Origin: Acytostelium subglobosum LB1
Lineage: Eukaryota; Evosea; Eumycetozoa; Acytosteliales; Acytosteliaceae
DNA: 64,000 bases
Direction: 5' to 3'
Assembly: GCF_000787575.1 (NCBI RefSeq)
Contig: NW_012236529.1
Location: forward strand, 1,426,001 to 1,490,000
The position numbers were made by a program, and so were the translations under genes. Of the stretch, positions 20,125 through 32,796 are shown one piece after another (the stretch's first letter is position 1; every line of letters begins with the position of its first letter). The notes under the pieces are model-generated. The model ran no database searches. It was not told the DNA's origin and saw only the letters and a program-made list of their open reading frames with translations.

Positions 20125-21114
20125 ATGGATGAAGATGATGATATTACATTAGAGCAGATAAAGAAGTTACGAGAAGATAGGAAAAATGGTATAAAGTCAA
20201 CATTGAACTCTGACAAGTATGTCGATTCAATTGATATTTCATCATCAAAGAAACAAAAGGACAGAGATAGAGATAGTAATAGAGATAGAAAACATAAGAG
20301 AAAGAATAGAGATGCTGATGATGATGGTGATGCTAAATATCATGAACAACTTAGAAAGGAGTTTGATTCATATCATGCTCCAAAGAATATATTGGATACA
20401 ATACCAATAGACCCCACTGATGAAGATCCTCTCAAGAGCTACAGGGTAAAGACAGTGGCTGAGCAAGAGACAGAGTATCAGGCAAGGTGGCGCAAGAGAA
20501 GCTTCAGTCCACCTCGTACATACGATCCCTTCACGGGCAAAGGTGAGGTCAAAGGTCGCAGCTACAAGGACATCATGATTGAGAACCAGTTGGCACGCGA
20601 GGAGCAAGACCTAATGGCAAAGATATCAAAGAAACAAAAAGAAGAGGAGGAGAAGAAACGAGCACAACAAAAGGCTGCAGCAATCGAAGAGGAATCGAAC
20701 AAGAAGAAGAAGATAGATGCATCATCGTCTGCTGCGGCACCGTCGTCGTCAGCATCATCATCAATCAATGGCAATGGCAATGGCAATGGTAGAGAGAAGA
20801 GATGGTTCTTAAAGGTGTACAAGAATGGTGCCAACCTTCAAACAAACGTTGACATCACACTGGGCGACAAGGTCACCTTTGGCAGAGACGCCAGCAACAA
20901 GGTGGTGTTGGAGCATCCCAGTTGCAGCTCAAAGCATGCCACAATATCGATACTCAAGGAGGGCAAGCGACCCATACTCATTGATCTCAAGAGCACTAAT
21001 CAGACACGTTTGAACGACAAAGAGATCGAGCCACATCATCCCGAGGAGCTATATCACGGCGACAAGATACAGTTTGGTGGAAGCAGTAGAGAATACATTG
21101 TCAGTCACAGCTAG
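20125..21114 (+). CDS. FHA-domain protein, SNIP1/Pml1-like, with an SF3B1-like motif
   Basis: An intronless 329-residue protein. The N-terminal 70 residues are acidic and then Arg/Lys/Asp-rich (DRDRDSNRDRKHKRK), typical of splicing factors. Residues about 130-165 (SPPRTYDPFTGKGEVKGRSY) resemble the N-terminal U2AF-ligand region of SF3B1, where ARTYMDVM occurs in a similar setting. A Glu/Lys coiled coil and a Ser/Ala/Gly-Asn linker follow. Residues about 225-325 form an FHA domain with the phosphothreonine-binding residues in place: FGRD, SCSSKHA and KSTNQTRLN. SNIP1 and yeast Pml1 (RES complex) carry the same C-terminal FHA fold and act in pre-mRNA retention and splicing. A nuclear role in splicing is therefore likely; the exact orthologue is uncertain. 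Confidence 0.75.
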   Translation: MDEDDDITLEQIKKLREDRKNGIKSTLNSDKYVDSIDISSSKKQKDRDRDSNRDRKHKRKNRDADDDGDAKYHEQLRKEFDSYHAPKNILDTIPIDPTDEDPLKSYRVKTVAEQETEYQARWRKRSFSPPRTYDPFTGKGEVKGRSYKDIMIENQLAREEQDLMAKISKKQKEEEEKKRAQQKAAAIEEESNKKKKIDASSSAAAPSSSASSSINGNGNGNGREKRWFLKVYKNGANLQTNVDITLGDKVTFGRDASNKVVLEHPSCSSKHATISILKEGKRPILIDLKSTNQTRLNDKEIEPHHPEELYHGDKIQFGGSSREYIVSHS

Positions 21115-21208
21115 CCCAATCAATCAATCAGTCAGTCAATGAATGAATGGACATTGTTTGTTTGTGTAGGTATAAACACTCTCCTTCACTCTACTCTCTC
21201 CTTGCACT

Positions 21209-24200
21209 TTATGAGTATATTCTGATGAATGGATGTATCAGCTTCTTGATCTCTTGTATAGACTCGCGGCCACCATAGAGCAACACTTGTTGGACAAGGT
21301 GTTCGGTGCTGCCCTGTGTAAAGTGGAAGAACTGGCTGGCATTCTGCAACGCTGACTTGACCACCTCGGGATTGGCACTGCGGAAGCAGCCCAGGTAGGT
21401 GTCGACAATGGCGCCACTCTGCTTGGGCGAGTGGTTCAGATAGCGTAGCAACAGGAAGTAGGTTATCGATCTTATCTGAACATTGTTGCTCTCGATCAAT
21501 GGTGTGATCGACTCCAGATACAATGGCAGTGCTGATGGTGTCGTATATGTTATCCTTTCAATCTCTTGCAATAGTCTCAACAATCTTTCATCACTCTTGT
21601 TCATCGTAGTTATCATCATCATGTTGTTTCCATTGTTGTTCATACTGTTGCTCATGTTGTTGTTTCCGTTGTTGTGTTGTCTTTCATGTTGTTGTTGCAT
21701 CGCTATGATCAGCTCGTGCTTGATCTGGACGATACGGGCTTGTTGGATATTATGTTGTACAGTCCATTGTTGTTGCTGCTGTTGTTGTTGCTGTTGTTGT
21801 TTGTAAGAGCCATGATGTGATGATGAAGTCGAGTATGAAGAAGTCTGCAACATAAACTTGTTGACTAATGCCTTAATCGATGGTATATTCTGGTAGAGGT
21901 TGGACAGTGTTCTACATGATTGAATGAGTTGGTAAGTGAGCTATGTTGTCATACTCATTATGGCCATGATCGATGTTACTTACACTAGTGTATCATTATT
22001 TCTATTTACAATTAGAGTTGGTATCCTCCCGGTGGAGGTATGAGCTGACAGGAACTCGGTGAACTTAGATATCAGAGGTATGAGCTCATCAAAGAATGAC
22101 CTGACATTGCCAAAGAACATAAAGTATTCGCTCATTATCTTCTCAAAGTATGGACTCTGTCAATGATTGGATTGATTGAATTGATTGATTGAGTGAGTTA
22201 GTGAGCGGGATGATTCCATCTGTCGATTCCAAGGTACTTACATTGAATACGAATGGATTGAGAATGTCCATGATATCCAGAAGTTGGATGTAGAGTGATT
22301 GGTACTTCTTCTGGATGAATTGGGCGATGGGGAGGTTGGATCGACCAGAGAAGAGTGTGAAGATCGTCGGAAGGTGCGAGGTGATCAGCTCAGGATGTCC
22401 AATCGTCAGTTTACGCAGTAGTACGAATGACTCTGATCGCATATCTGCCTCATTAATCTTGAGTATCACTCGATGAATGATTGTGTCCAAGTTGGTGTGT
22501 GGTATGCCATTGGCATTGGCCTCTTCTCCATGTACATCCTTGTCTGGCTGTTGTGCCAGTGATTGTGACTGTGATTGTGAATGCTGCGCATTGTCCTGTA
22601 CATTGATGTTGGGCGAGTAGTGGGCCACGTGTGCCTTGATCAATGATGGGAAGCTGTAATATAGTTGGAGAAGAATGGACTGTGCCGCTGTGGGGACGGA
22701 CAGTGAGCGCGTTTGTGACGACATAATCGAGCCACCGCTCGTCACACTTGCTTTGCTGTTGGCCAGGTGCAGTGCCAGCGAGACGATGTTCTCATCACAC
22801 TGGCGCGCAGAGGAGTTGAGCAGGACACGACGCTTCCGCAGTACATTGTCATGTGAGTGTGTGGTATCCATCTCGCGCATAATGTAGTCGGCCAGCGTAC
22901 GTGTTGTGTAAGGTGTAAGGTAGTGCGTAGTCGATGAGTCAATGCTCTGCTCGGTGGGCGACGAGTAGTAGGGCGCACTTGATCGTGGATGTGAGTGGTA
23001 GGCCGCGATGAATGACAACAATGATGTGTAGTCGATTGTGTCCTGCTTGGCGCGGATCCGTGGCGAGAAGAACATGTCAACCATCAAGGACAGTGCGCGC
23101 CACGTTGAGTTGTGGACAAAGTGAGAGCGTAACAATGTGGAGAAGGCGACGGAGCTGGCAGTGGCGGCACCTGGCTCGGCGGACCGCTCAAACATGAGTC
23201 CAAACAGGCTGGTGACAATATCTTGCTCGCTCTGGCACTGAGGGATCAGCTGCAGGATCCAATCCAACAGGATTCCTACCGCGTACGACAGTTTGACCGT
23301 CGACGCCGAAGCCAATTGCTTGACAGTGAAAACCAGGCCGCGGAGGAGGGCGGCGTGGGTCTTGGCGGGGAGCGTTCGATGCTTGAGTGAGGCCTGTTGG
23401 TGTCCATAGATCTTGCCAAACAATGCGCCAAGGTATCGCTCAAAGTGCGCCAATGAAGGAGATTGAGTGATTAGTTGACAGAGGCTTTGTGTGACTGCCT
23501 TTGCCAACTGATCGTCGTCCATATCAATGTCAATGGCCGCGCAAGAGAGTATCGCGGCGATGTGCTCCGATGTTATCACATTGTTGGAGACGTTGAGGCA
23601 TTGGCTGGCCGCCATGGTGCCAGCAGGAGTGGAGATGGCGCGGACATGTAGTGCGCGCTTCTTGGCGGATGCTACTGGCGATGGAGAATCGATTGACATC
23701 TTTGTGGTGGAGACATCTTGTTTGTGATCTGCTTGTGCTCCAAGCGTGATTGATGAGTTGAAAAGTGACAAGAGGCTGTTTCCTTCCTTTGATGGTCGAC
23801 GACTACTTGAGGCGCTTGCGTTGGCACTGTTGTGATTAGTACCACTGTGGTTCATCTTCTCGAGACAAGAGATCAACTTGCTTCCACTCTTCATTCCCGC
23901 ACTCTTGTAGGACTTGATGATCTGGATTGCTTGATCGATTGATGGACGCGTGGTCCCTCCAGACAGTATGTTGCCAAGTCCATCCGACAAGCCGGCCACC
24001 CGGTCCAAGTGACGTCCGATCATCTCGCGTGCCAATGGTGATACCGCGAATGACACAATCTGCTCAAACAATTGTGAATCATTGAGTCGCGCAACGGCCA
24101 GATCGATCAGCCCTCCAACACTGCTTTGCAGCACCATTGTGGCCTGCGACTGGGTCTTGAGCAGCGTTGTTGGCGCGCCATTCTCATCGATGTACTCTAG

Positions 24201-27200
24201 TGCAGGGGTCAGGGGTCTTGCCACCAAGTTGTTAACAAGCTTGAGTAGACGGGCGCTCAGCTGAGCGTTCTTTGAGTCGGCTAACGAGACAAGATAGACA
24301 ACGGCGTCGGCCACGAACCGTGACACCTGCACAGTCTGGCCTTCGACCTTCCATCTCAGCATGCCCATAGTCAGCATGTACTCTGCTGTGTTGTTGCTGG
24401 TACTGTTGTTGTAGTCTTGCAGGAGTTGGGGATAGTCATCGATGGTGAATGCGCCCATTAGGACATCGATGGCCACCGAGACGATGGGATCATTGATGAG
24501 GTAGCGAGCGACAATATCGCGTTGTAACAACAGTCGGCTGATGTCTAGGACGAGTGAGCGATCACCAACGCCAGAATTCGAATAACTCGAGTACAGGTAG
24601 TTGAGGTAGGCGCGCAGGGCACGCAGGTCTGACTCAACGTGCAAGGCAGCTCGCAATGAATGCAACACGATTGGCGCGATGGATGCGTAGTGTTGAAGTG
24701 ATTGAAGTCGATTGAGCCATTGATAGTCGTCTGGCGCGGATCCTGAGGCAGGCCCACCGATGGCCGGCAACAAGTTGATTGCCCTCTTCGACACTGTTCG
24801 CGTGACTGATGATGGAGAGCACAGATTGTTGAAGAAGAATCGCATGATGTCGATCGTGGGTTGAGGCGTGGAGGCATTCGAGAAGAACTGATGGATGCGC
24901 TGCAGTAACTTTGGAGTGACTGATTGGGCGATCGCGACGGGCACGCTCAGCTGTGAAGACAGCAGCACCTCGGCCAAACATACGGGCGGCAGGATGTCAA
25001 GAGTGCGCGGGTCGTTGTGTATGATGGGTGTGAGCCATGACATGACCTGGCGACTGTCCTGGTTGCCCATGATCTCCAGCAGGTAGTCGGGTTGGCGACA
25101 GGCGCACAGCGAGATGCCCAGGTGGAAGTCGGTGTCCAGGCGCTGGACTCGCTCAATGACGTCGTCGGGGGGCTGGCGGCTTGGACCCCGCGGATCAAAC
25201 AGGCTGAACTCCACCTGTTGCAGTTGGGGGAAGCGTGCGGCTAGCTCATTCTCGCGATTCTTTTGATTGAGCTCGTTGATCTGGTACTGGTTGGCGGGTG
25301 TGGTCTTGGAGACGTAGGGCGGGAACTTCCATGTGCGAGTCACTATCATCTCGAGGAGCACCCGCACTGTGGGACAATGCAACCATGCATTTGCGCCCAC
25401 ACTGGATGGCGCCAGACACGCCAACAGACACAGCGAGGTCGTGGCCTGCCAGAAGATTGGAGTGAATGATATGCGCAAGTCGCCCAATGTTTGCTTCGTA
25501 CCGCCGATCACTGACAGCTCCATCACTTGATCGGCCATATTACCGCGTGTAACTGCACAGGGCACGCCAAACTTGAATAGGATGGACAGGGCCCTTCGTA
25601 GAACGCTGTCGATAAAGTCCAATATCAGTCTGTTGTCTACCCCATGCTCGAACGCCAAAGACAACAGCGACTCGATCAATGTCTCCTGTATCTGCACCTC
25701 GTTCGAGAGTATCCTATATGCATTGCGATCAGAGTCCACTATTGTGTTGGGTGTGACAAACTAGTGAGATGAGGGCAAGGTAAGGGCGAGGGTTAGTGCA
25801 AGGGCGAGGGTAGGGCAAGGGCAAGGGCAAGGGCAATACATACATAGGTGTTGATGTTATCGATGAAGATTAACTTCTTGAGGTGCTCAATGTGCTCTTG
25901 TGGCGTGGTGATGCCAATGTCCAGGAGATTGCTGCACCATGTGATGATTGATGCCGTGATGTTGGAGAGGAGCTGTCTCATGCTGTTGGCATCCTTGGAG
26001 ATGTCCACAAATGATGGCACCAAGAGCAAGATCTGACAGAATACGTGCACCATGTTTAGTGCCCATCGCTGTTTGGTCGCAGGGTCTCGCGAAAGGTACA
26101 CTTCGTCGCGGCTAATGTCTGTGAGCTGCGAGCAAAAGTAGGCCATGTTCACCGAGATAAAGTTCTTGACGATCTTGCGGACCGTCATGCGCGCGGCCAT
26201 CTTGGCGTAGTCATCGCGAACCGCCAGCTCCTTGAGTATTGCCGCCAGTTCCTCCTCACCGCGCTGCGGCGCCAGGTGTCGGAAAATAGTGCCCAGCTTG
26301 GATTTGGTGCCTGCAACATTGGAGTTGCCCGTCACGCTGGGCGGCTTGCCTGGCGTGGGGAAGGCAGCCAGACCTGGCACGTCAAGCTCGAGCTCGATGG
26401 CCTGGCGCATGGCAATGCCAGTGTACGCAGCCGGGTTGTTTGCCAGAAGCGTGGGGATGACCTCAGTGTGTGCCGACACGACGTTGATGCGTATGAGTGT
26501 CTGGACCGTGCGCAGGTCCTCGGGTGTGGCATCGGTGCAGTGTGCCACCAATAGCGCCAGGTACTCCTTGGCATTTCTAAACACATTCTGGTTGGCCAGA
26601 AGTGTCTCGACCAGGGATGCACCCTCCACACGCGACTCCTTGAAGCCGACAGTCAGTGTGAGCAATCGCAGCAGTCCGCGCGCATTGTACGACACATTCG
26701 TCGACTTTATCTGTTGGACGATGTAGCGAATGATGTCGGGCTGGCACTGAGAGAATCGCGATGAGCTTGAGTTGGAGTTGATCGAGCCACTTGAGCGCGA
26801 GAGTGAGTTGTTCTCGGATTTTGCGCTGCCAAAGGTTGATGATGATGACAGTATCTCCTCCTCAATCTCCTCATCGCCAGAGTCATGTGACGACATGTTT
26901 GTATCCTGTTGTTGTTGCTGCTGTACCTTTGGTGGTGCCACAGGTGTGACGATCGCTGCCGCCGCTGCTGCAGTCTTTGGATACAGGGTTGGCGGAGCGA
27001 TCACTGATGAGGTTGGTGCATTGAGTTGGTAGCCAGGCTTAGAGGGCAGTGAGGAGACAATTGCGGCAGTGAATGCCTTGCAGTTCTGATCATCCACCCA
27101 CAAGCGATCGCCAATCGAATCCTCAATGAACGCGTAGAAGAGTTGTGGTGGCCAGTCTGGTAGCGACTCATAGGCCACCATGAGCAGATTGCACGCCAGC

Positions 27201-28064
27201 ACCATGGGGAAGTTGTTCTTCTTCTGTTGATTGAGCTGGGTGGGGTCGCGCCGTAGCAGGGCCAACAGTGTGTCGAGCAGGTCGATGCTGGAGAAAGCGT
27301 CGGGACGCTTGCGCGCCAGACCAATTAATGAGACGAACGGCTCCGAGTTGATGGCGGCGGCCGTCGTGGCCGGCATCGATTTGATCGATTGAAGCATGTT
27401 CCTAACAGTGCGCGTACATTGTTCTCTGTCCATCTCTGACTCGAGCGCCTGTATAATGTCCAGTGTGTTGCTCATGTCGATTGTGTCCCTTCCACTAATA
27501 AAGTTGTTGTTGCTGTTGTTGTTGATGTTGCTGGCGTTAATGCCGCCGCCACTGCCATGATTTGGCATTGAAGTCCTCTGCATCATGGATCCATGTGGTT
27601 GTGATTGTGATTGAACCATGCCAGGGATTGGTGGCGGGGCGACCGTGGACAGAGATGGTGGGGGCACCACGACCGATCCCTGATCAGATTTCAATTTCTT
27701 GTTTGTCAACGATTGTCCTACTCCTCCTCCTCCTCCGCCACCATGTTGTTCTTGATGTGATATAGTTGTCGATGATGATGATAATGATGATGGTGGAATA
27801 TTTGTGATTAACTTCTCATCACACTCCAATGTCTTTCCAAAGTGTGACAATGATGTTGCAGCTGATGTCGCCGCAGCTGGTGGGGGCTTCTTCCTATTCG
27901 CGCCTCCCAATGCAACTACTTCCAAATCACTTGGAGGGCCTATTTTGTTTTTGGATTGAGTATTGAGTTAGTGAGTGATCATGTTTGACTGATTGATTGA
28001 GTGAGGCTGGAATCATACCATTCTTGGACCTTTTACCAAGTATCTTATTCTGATTTCCTGACAT
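21209..28064 (-). CDS. ints1: Integrator complex subunit 1
   Basis: Five exons with consistent phases (28019-28064, 25844-27939, 22242-25760, 21984-22156, 21209-21911) give about 2178 aa, very close to human INTS1 (about 2190 aa). The match is strong in two blocks. One has LLALLRRDP, VLACNLLMVAYE and IEDSIGDRLWVDD. The other has WLHCPTVRVLLEMIVTRTW, SLFDPRGPSRQPPDDVIERV and LDILPPVCLAEVLL. The protein is an alpha-helical HEAT-type scaffold of the Integrator complex, which cleaves nascent RNA at snRNA and other RNA polymerase II genes. Dictyostelid additions are low-complexity inserts: poly-Gly, Ser/Asn and a poly-Gln run in exon 5. Intron 2 (25761-25843) is packed with GGGCAA-type repeats on the plus strand. 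The ATG at 28062-28064 opens a tiny first exon of 15 codons. Confidence 0.93.
25770..25836 (+). repeat. G-rich GGGCAA/GGGCGA repeats inside ints1 intron 2
   Basis: More than eight GGG triplets separated by 3-6 bases on the plus (template) strand; the intron RNA is correspondingly C/U-rich. The spacing would allow a G-quadruplex in the DNA. Confidence 0.7.
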
Positions 28065-29243
28065 TTAAAGTAGTGTGTTAGCCAAATGTTGTCCCATAAT
28101 ATATATACAGGGTTGTCAAATTGGTTGGATTGGAACGTTGATGGTGATCGTGATGGTTGTGTGAGTGTGTGTGTGTGTGTGAGTGATGTTGAATGTGATG
28201 AGTGAGTGAGAGAGTGAAGTTGGTTGGATGGGGTAAATGATGAAGTTCCAAAACTAATTATGACAACATGTAAAGTCTCGTTGTTGCTATTTCAAAGGTT
28301 GTTGCATTAATGCGATGCAAGTTGTTCAACAAGCACTAAAAACACACATCCACCCCACATCTTCACACACATCAATATTAACCAAAATTAATTCTAATCT
28401 GGCAATAGGGGTTAATAACACATTGTTTATGGGATACTTTTCGAATCCTGTAACGTTATCAATTTATTTTGGAAGTTTTTTACACTGACCCCTTTTCGGA
28501 ATTGAACCAGGAATTTTTTGTAGGTTGTTTTGTCAAAATGGTACTACTGGACCCAATTCCGAAAGCGATGGGAGGTTGAATAAATCAATAAAAAAAGGCA
28601 ACATTTATTCGTCTTTCTTGTTCGAACCGCAGGACGTCCGAGTTGTTGAACAATCGTTCATTCATTCAAAGTCCAACAACGACTTGGTTGCATTGGCATT
28701 CAATCTACAACAAAGTATTTGATATACATACAGGTAGGTAGATATTTATCAATCAACAACAATGTAAACAATGTTTGTCTTGCATTCATTGGGTCTTCGC
28801 ACACATCAATCACAACTATACATATAATTATCTGATCATGTGATATGTCACATGACAGGTCAAGACAACATGATCCTTACTATCATGTCCAACAAACATC
28901 AACAACATCATCACCATTGTTCTCACAAAATTTGAAATTAAGTGAAGTGTTAGGCGGGAGAGAGAGAAGAGATCTTCACGCCAAGTTCAAGTTCAACTTC
29001 TCAAACCCCAAGTCGCACTCGCCCCACCCTCTCCCACCCACATTGTTGTGTTTACTCGCGAACGATCCATTCCTCCACTCACTCCACTCCACTCACTTAG
29101 ACACTGAACAACATTACTAACTTACCTTATATATATCTCTTTCTTCTTTATACCTATCTATATTCACTTATATTATAAAGACACTTACTTGATTGTAACA
29201 TCAATCTAAATATACATTTATATATATATAATATAATACAGAA
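28065..29243. other. Divergent intergenic region between ints1 and PRPP synthetase
   Basis: About 1.2 kb with no supported gene. It must hold the promoters of both flanking genes. It contains TG/AG dinucleotide runs near 28160-28210, an inverted repeat at 28493-28566, and homopyrimidine/TATA-like sequence immediately before 29244. Confidence 0.6.
28493..28566. repeat. Imperfect inverted repeat (hairpin-forming)
   Basis: The arms TTTCGGAATTGAACCAG and CTGGACCCAATTCCGAAAG pair over most of their length around a loop of about 38 bp. It could be a small MITE relic or a structured element between divergent promoters; no target duplication is visible. Confidence 0.6.
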
Positions 29244-30493
29244 ATGGGAGATAGAATCAAGATCTTGACTGGAAATGCTCACAGAGACTTGGCCGATGAG
29301 ATCTGCCAAGACCTGAATCTTGCAATGGGAAAGGCCCAAGTCGGCAAGTTCTCCAATGGCGAGACCTCTGTGATGATCAGTGAGTCCATTCGTGACATGG
29401 ACGTCTACATCATCCAGCCAACCTGCAACCCAAACGTCAATGGTATGTTCTAAAACAACTTAATGATTGATTGATTGATTGATTGATCGATTGAGGTCTA
29501 ACATCAACTGCTTCTTCCTCTTCCTTCTTCCTACTTGCCTCGTCTCGTCTTGTTTAGACAACTTGATGGAGCTCCTCATCATGGCCGACGCCATTCGCAG
29601 AGCCTCAGCTCACCGTATCACAGCCGTCATTCCATGTTTTGGTTACGCCCGTCAAGACAAGAAGGACAAGTCCCGTGCTCCAATCACCGGAAAGCTCGTC
29701 GCTAACCTGATCGAGACCGCCGGTATTGACCGTGTCATCACCATGGATCTGCAGTATGTATCGATCAAACGAGTGAGCGAGCGAATGAATGAATGAATGA
29801 ATGAATGAATGAGAACAACAATCCTAATGCGATGACTACATTATAGTGCAAGCCAGATTCAAGGATTCTTCAACATTCCAGTGGACAACTTGTATGCTGA
29901 GCCACAGATTATCAAATACATCAGAAAGATGATCCCAGGTGACAAGGTGATCGTGTCGCCAGACGCCGGTGGTGTCAAGAGAGCCAAGTTGATCTCAGAC
30001 AAGCTGGACGCCGATCTGGCCATCATCCACAAGGAGCGCAAGAAGGCCAACGAGGTCTCTGGTATGATCCTGGTCGGAGACGTCAAGGACAAGGTTGCCC
30101 TCATCGTCGACGATATGGCCGACACCTGTGGCACTCTGGTCTCTGCCTGTGAGATGCTCATTAGCAAGGGCGCCACCAAGGTGTACGCCCTCGTCACACA
30201 CGGAGTTCTGAGTGGCGACGCCGTCGAGCGTCTCAACAAGTCCTCCCTGACAGAGCTGGTCATCACCAACACCATCCCCCACGCCGACAAGGCCGCCAAG
30301 TGCTCAAAGATCAAGACCATCAACATCGCCCACACCCTGGCTGAGGCAATCAGACGTACTCACCATGGTAAGTTTATCCAGACTCCAAGACTCCAATGTC
30401 TTCAATCTTCCAAATTGATACTAACCAATCAACATTCATGTTTGAACTTCAACAGGTGAGTCCATCTCATCCTTGTTCAGTGACTCCAAGTAA
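29244..30493 (+). CDS. prs: Ribose-phosphate pyrophosphokinase (PRPP synthetase)
   Basis: Four exons (29244-29442, 29558-29753, 29847-30367, 30456-30493) join in phase to 317 aa, the family's usual length. The enzyme transfers pyrophosphate from ATP to ribose 5-phosphate and feeds purine, pyrimidine, NAD, His and Trp synthesis in the cytosol. Key motifs are intact: [21 protein letters not shown] (ATP-binding flexible loop), [12 protein letters not shown] across the exon 2/3 junction, [10 protein letters not shown] (pyrophosphate/metal site) and [11 protein letters not shown] (PRPP loop). The last exon is only 38 bp ([12 protein letters not shown]). Intron 2 holds a GAAT tetranucleotide run. 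Confidence 0.96.
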
Positions 30494-31468
30494 ATTTAGA
30501 TATACCAACAAAACAACAACACGACACATCAATCAATCAATCATCCATACTCAATCAACACAAATTTCAATCTATCAATCAATCAATCCACGCACACCAT
30601 ATTAGACTCAAGCCGCCAAAGGGCTGGACACCCAGCGATGCCAGCTCCAATCCACTTTTGCCTTTCACATTCCTCCTCCACTTTCACTCAATCATATATA
30701 CAGTAGACATATGACCCTTTTTGGTTGTTTCCCAAACCCATAACACATATTGATGACTACCTCTATTGATTCATCATACTTCTTCTTCTTCTTTTTTCCA
30801 CTCTCTATCTATCTATCTCTCTCGCTCGCGCACTCAATCATCATGGGTATTTGAACCAATCCTTTTATCCATGTCATGTCCATCCTGGATGATGATCATT
30901 CAATTCAATTCCATATCAATAATAAACATATTATATAATATAGTTTGGTCAATGTCCAGTCTAGTCCAGTCCAATCCAGGTCCATTTGACCTGTCACACG
31001 TTCATTCCAAACCCTCCAGATGGATGGAGTTGAAAGAAACAAGCTGAAAAAATTAAAATTAAACAACTTTTTGAACAATGTGTGTGTTCACCTCAGATAC
31101 ACACAACAACCCCCAGCTGCTGCACTCTATCACTTATTCAAACTTGACCAACAGTTACGTTTACCATTCATCAATCAAACAAACATTGCATTTCATCATC
31201 ATTCATTCATACATCATACTTCATCATAATACAACAACAACAACAACAAACAGGGATTAGCAATATTCAATCAATCAAGAAATCAAGGATCGATCTGTCA
31301 CTCACTCATTCATTGGCTTGTTCTAGATCATCTCTCTTGAGATCACCCTTAACAACAGATTGGTTTGGCGCGATATTCATTCAACATACATACATCATAA
31401 TACATACATACATTCATACATCATACATCACACATATTATACTTATACATTATATATATATATATAAC
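30494..31468. other. Intergenic, about 975 bp
   Basis: No gene seen. The sequence is AT-rich with TCAA, CATA and ACA simple repeats, pyrimidine-rich CTATCTAT/CTCT stretches near 30790-30830, and a TATATA run just before the deadenylase ATG. Confidence 0.6.
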
Positions 31469-32796
31469 ATGGTAACAACACTATCAACGGATGAAATCAG
31501 AGAGGTTTGGGCGCATAATCTCGAGGAGGAAATGGCCGTCATCAGGGATCTGATCGATGACTATAATTACATCGCAATGGTATGCGTCCATCGATGCGAT
31601 AACAACAGCATGAACAAGCACAGGAGAAGTGAACATCAATCAAATATTAATGATCGTTCAATAATTCAATCAATCATTAATATGTATATTATTACAGGAT
31701 ACTGAGTTCCCAGGAGTTGTTACACGTCCAGTTGGAATATATCGTTCGGCGGACTACCACTATCAGACACTGAGGCTCAACGTCGACCTGCTAAAGATCA
31801 TTCAGCTGGGACTGACCTTTGCAGATTCCGAAGGGAACCTATCTCGTCCGACTTGTACATGGCAATTCAACTTTAAGTTCAACCTAAAGTATGGATACAT
31901 TCACATCGATCGATCGATCAATCATACTCACTCAATCACTCAATCAAATATACTTTAGCGAGGATATGTACGCTCAAGACTCAATAGATCTACTCTCGCG
32001 AAGTGGAATAGAGTTTAAGAAGAACGAGGAGAAGGGTATTGATGTATTGGACTTTGGCGAACTGCTGATGTCGTCGGGTATTGTGCTGAACGACCGCATC
32101 AAGTGGATATCATTCTCTAGCTCCTACGACTTTGGCTACCTGATCAAGCTGCTCACATGCTCGCCTCTGCCCCAGGAGGAGCCAGACTTTTTCGACCTGC
32201 TCCGCACCTACTTCCCATATATATACGACATCAAGTATCTGATGAAGAGCTGCAAGAACCTTAAAGGTGGCCTAAGTGAACTGGCAGAGGATCTAGATGT
32301 ATGTGTACACGAGTCGAGTAGTGAGCTCACCTTTGTGGTAAATTATCACTGATCATTCATTCAATCAATCAATCAATCAAATTATGTACATACACAGATA
32401 AAGAGGATTGGACCACAACATCAGGCTGGCAGCGATTCATTGCTGACGTGCACAACGTTCTTCAAGATGAGGAAGATGTACTTTGAGAACCAGATCGATG
32501 ACTCAAAGTATCAGGGCATCATATGTGGATTGGCCTCATCGTTTTCACAGGAGGGACATGGCGGCGGCGCCAGCAACAATAGCAACAACAACAACAATAG
32601 CAACAGCAACAACAACAGTAATAGTAGTAGTAACAATTATAATTATAGCTATGGCAATGGCACCTACCACCCGATGGCCGCCAACCAGAACCTCACCAAC
32701 TCATTTCTGCAAACCATATCCACCAACATCAACAACACATCATCACCTTCATCACTTTCCAATCCACCAAACATGAATGGTCACATCCACTCATGA
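31469..32796 (+). CDS. CNOT7: CCR4-NOT deadenylase subunit, CAF1/CNOT7/POP2 type
   Basis: Four exons (31469-31579, 31698-31888, 31959-32298, 32398-32796) join in phase to about 346 aa. The RNase D-like DEDD nuclease is complete: DTEFPGVV (D and E of motif I, at the exon 1/2 junction), [13 protein letters not shown] across exon 2/3, [13 protein letters not shown] (motif II Asp), and AGSDSLLT (motif III Asp). It shortens mRNA poly(A) tails as the catalytic partner of CCR4 on the NOT1 scaffold. The core ends at about residue 265; the rest is a Gly/Ser/Asn-rich tail ([14 protein letters not shown]) with a Thr/Ser end, typical of dictyostelid low-complexity extensions. Confidence 0.95.

Noticed and set aside
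28615-28640. A GTTCGAACC-like B-box suggesting a tRNA gene
   Set aside because: No acceptor stem, A-box or cloverleaf can be drawn around it.
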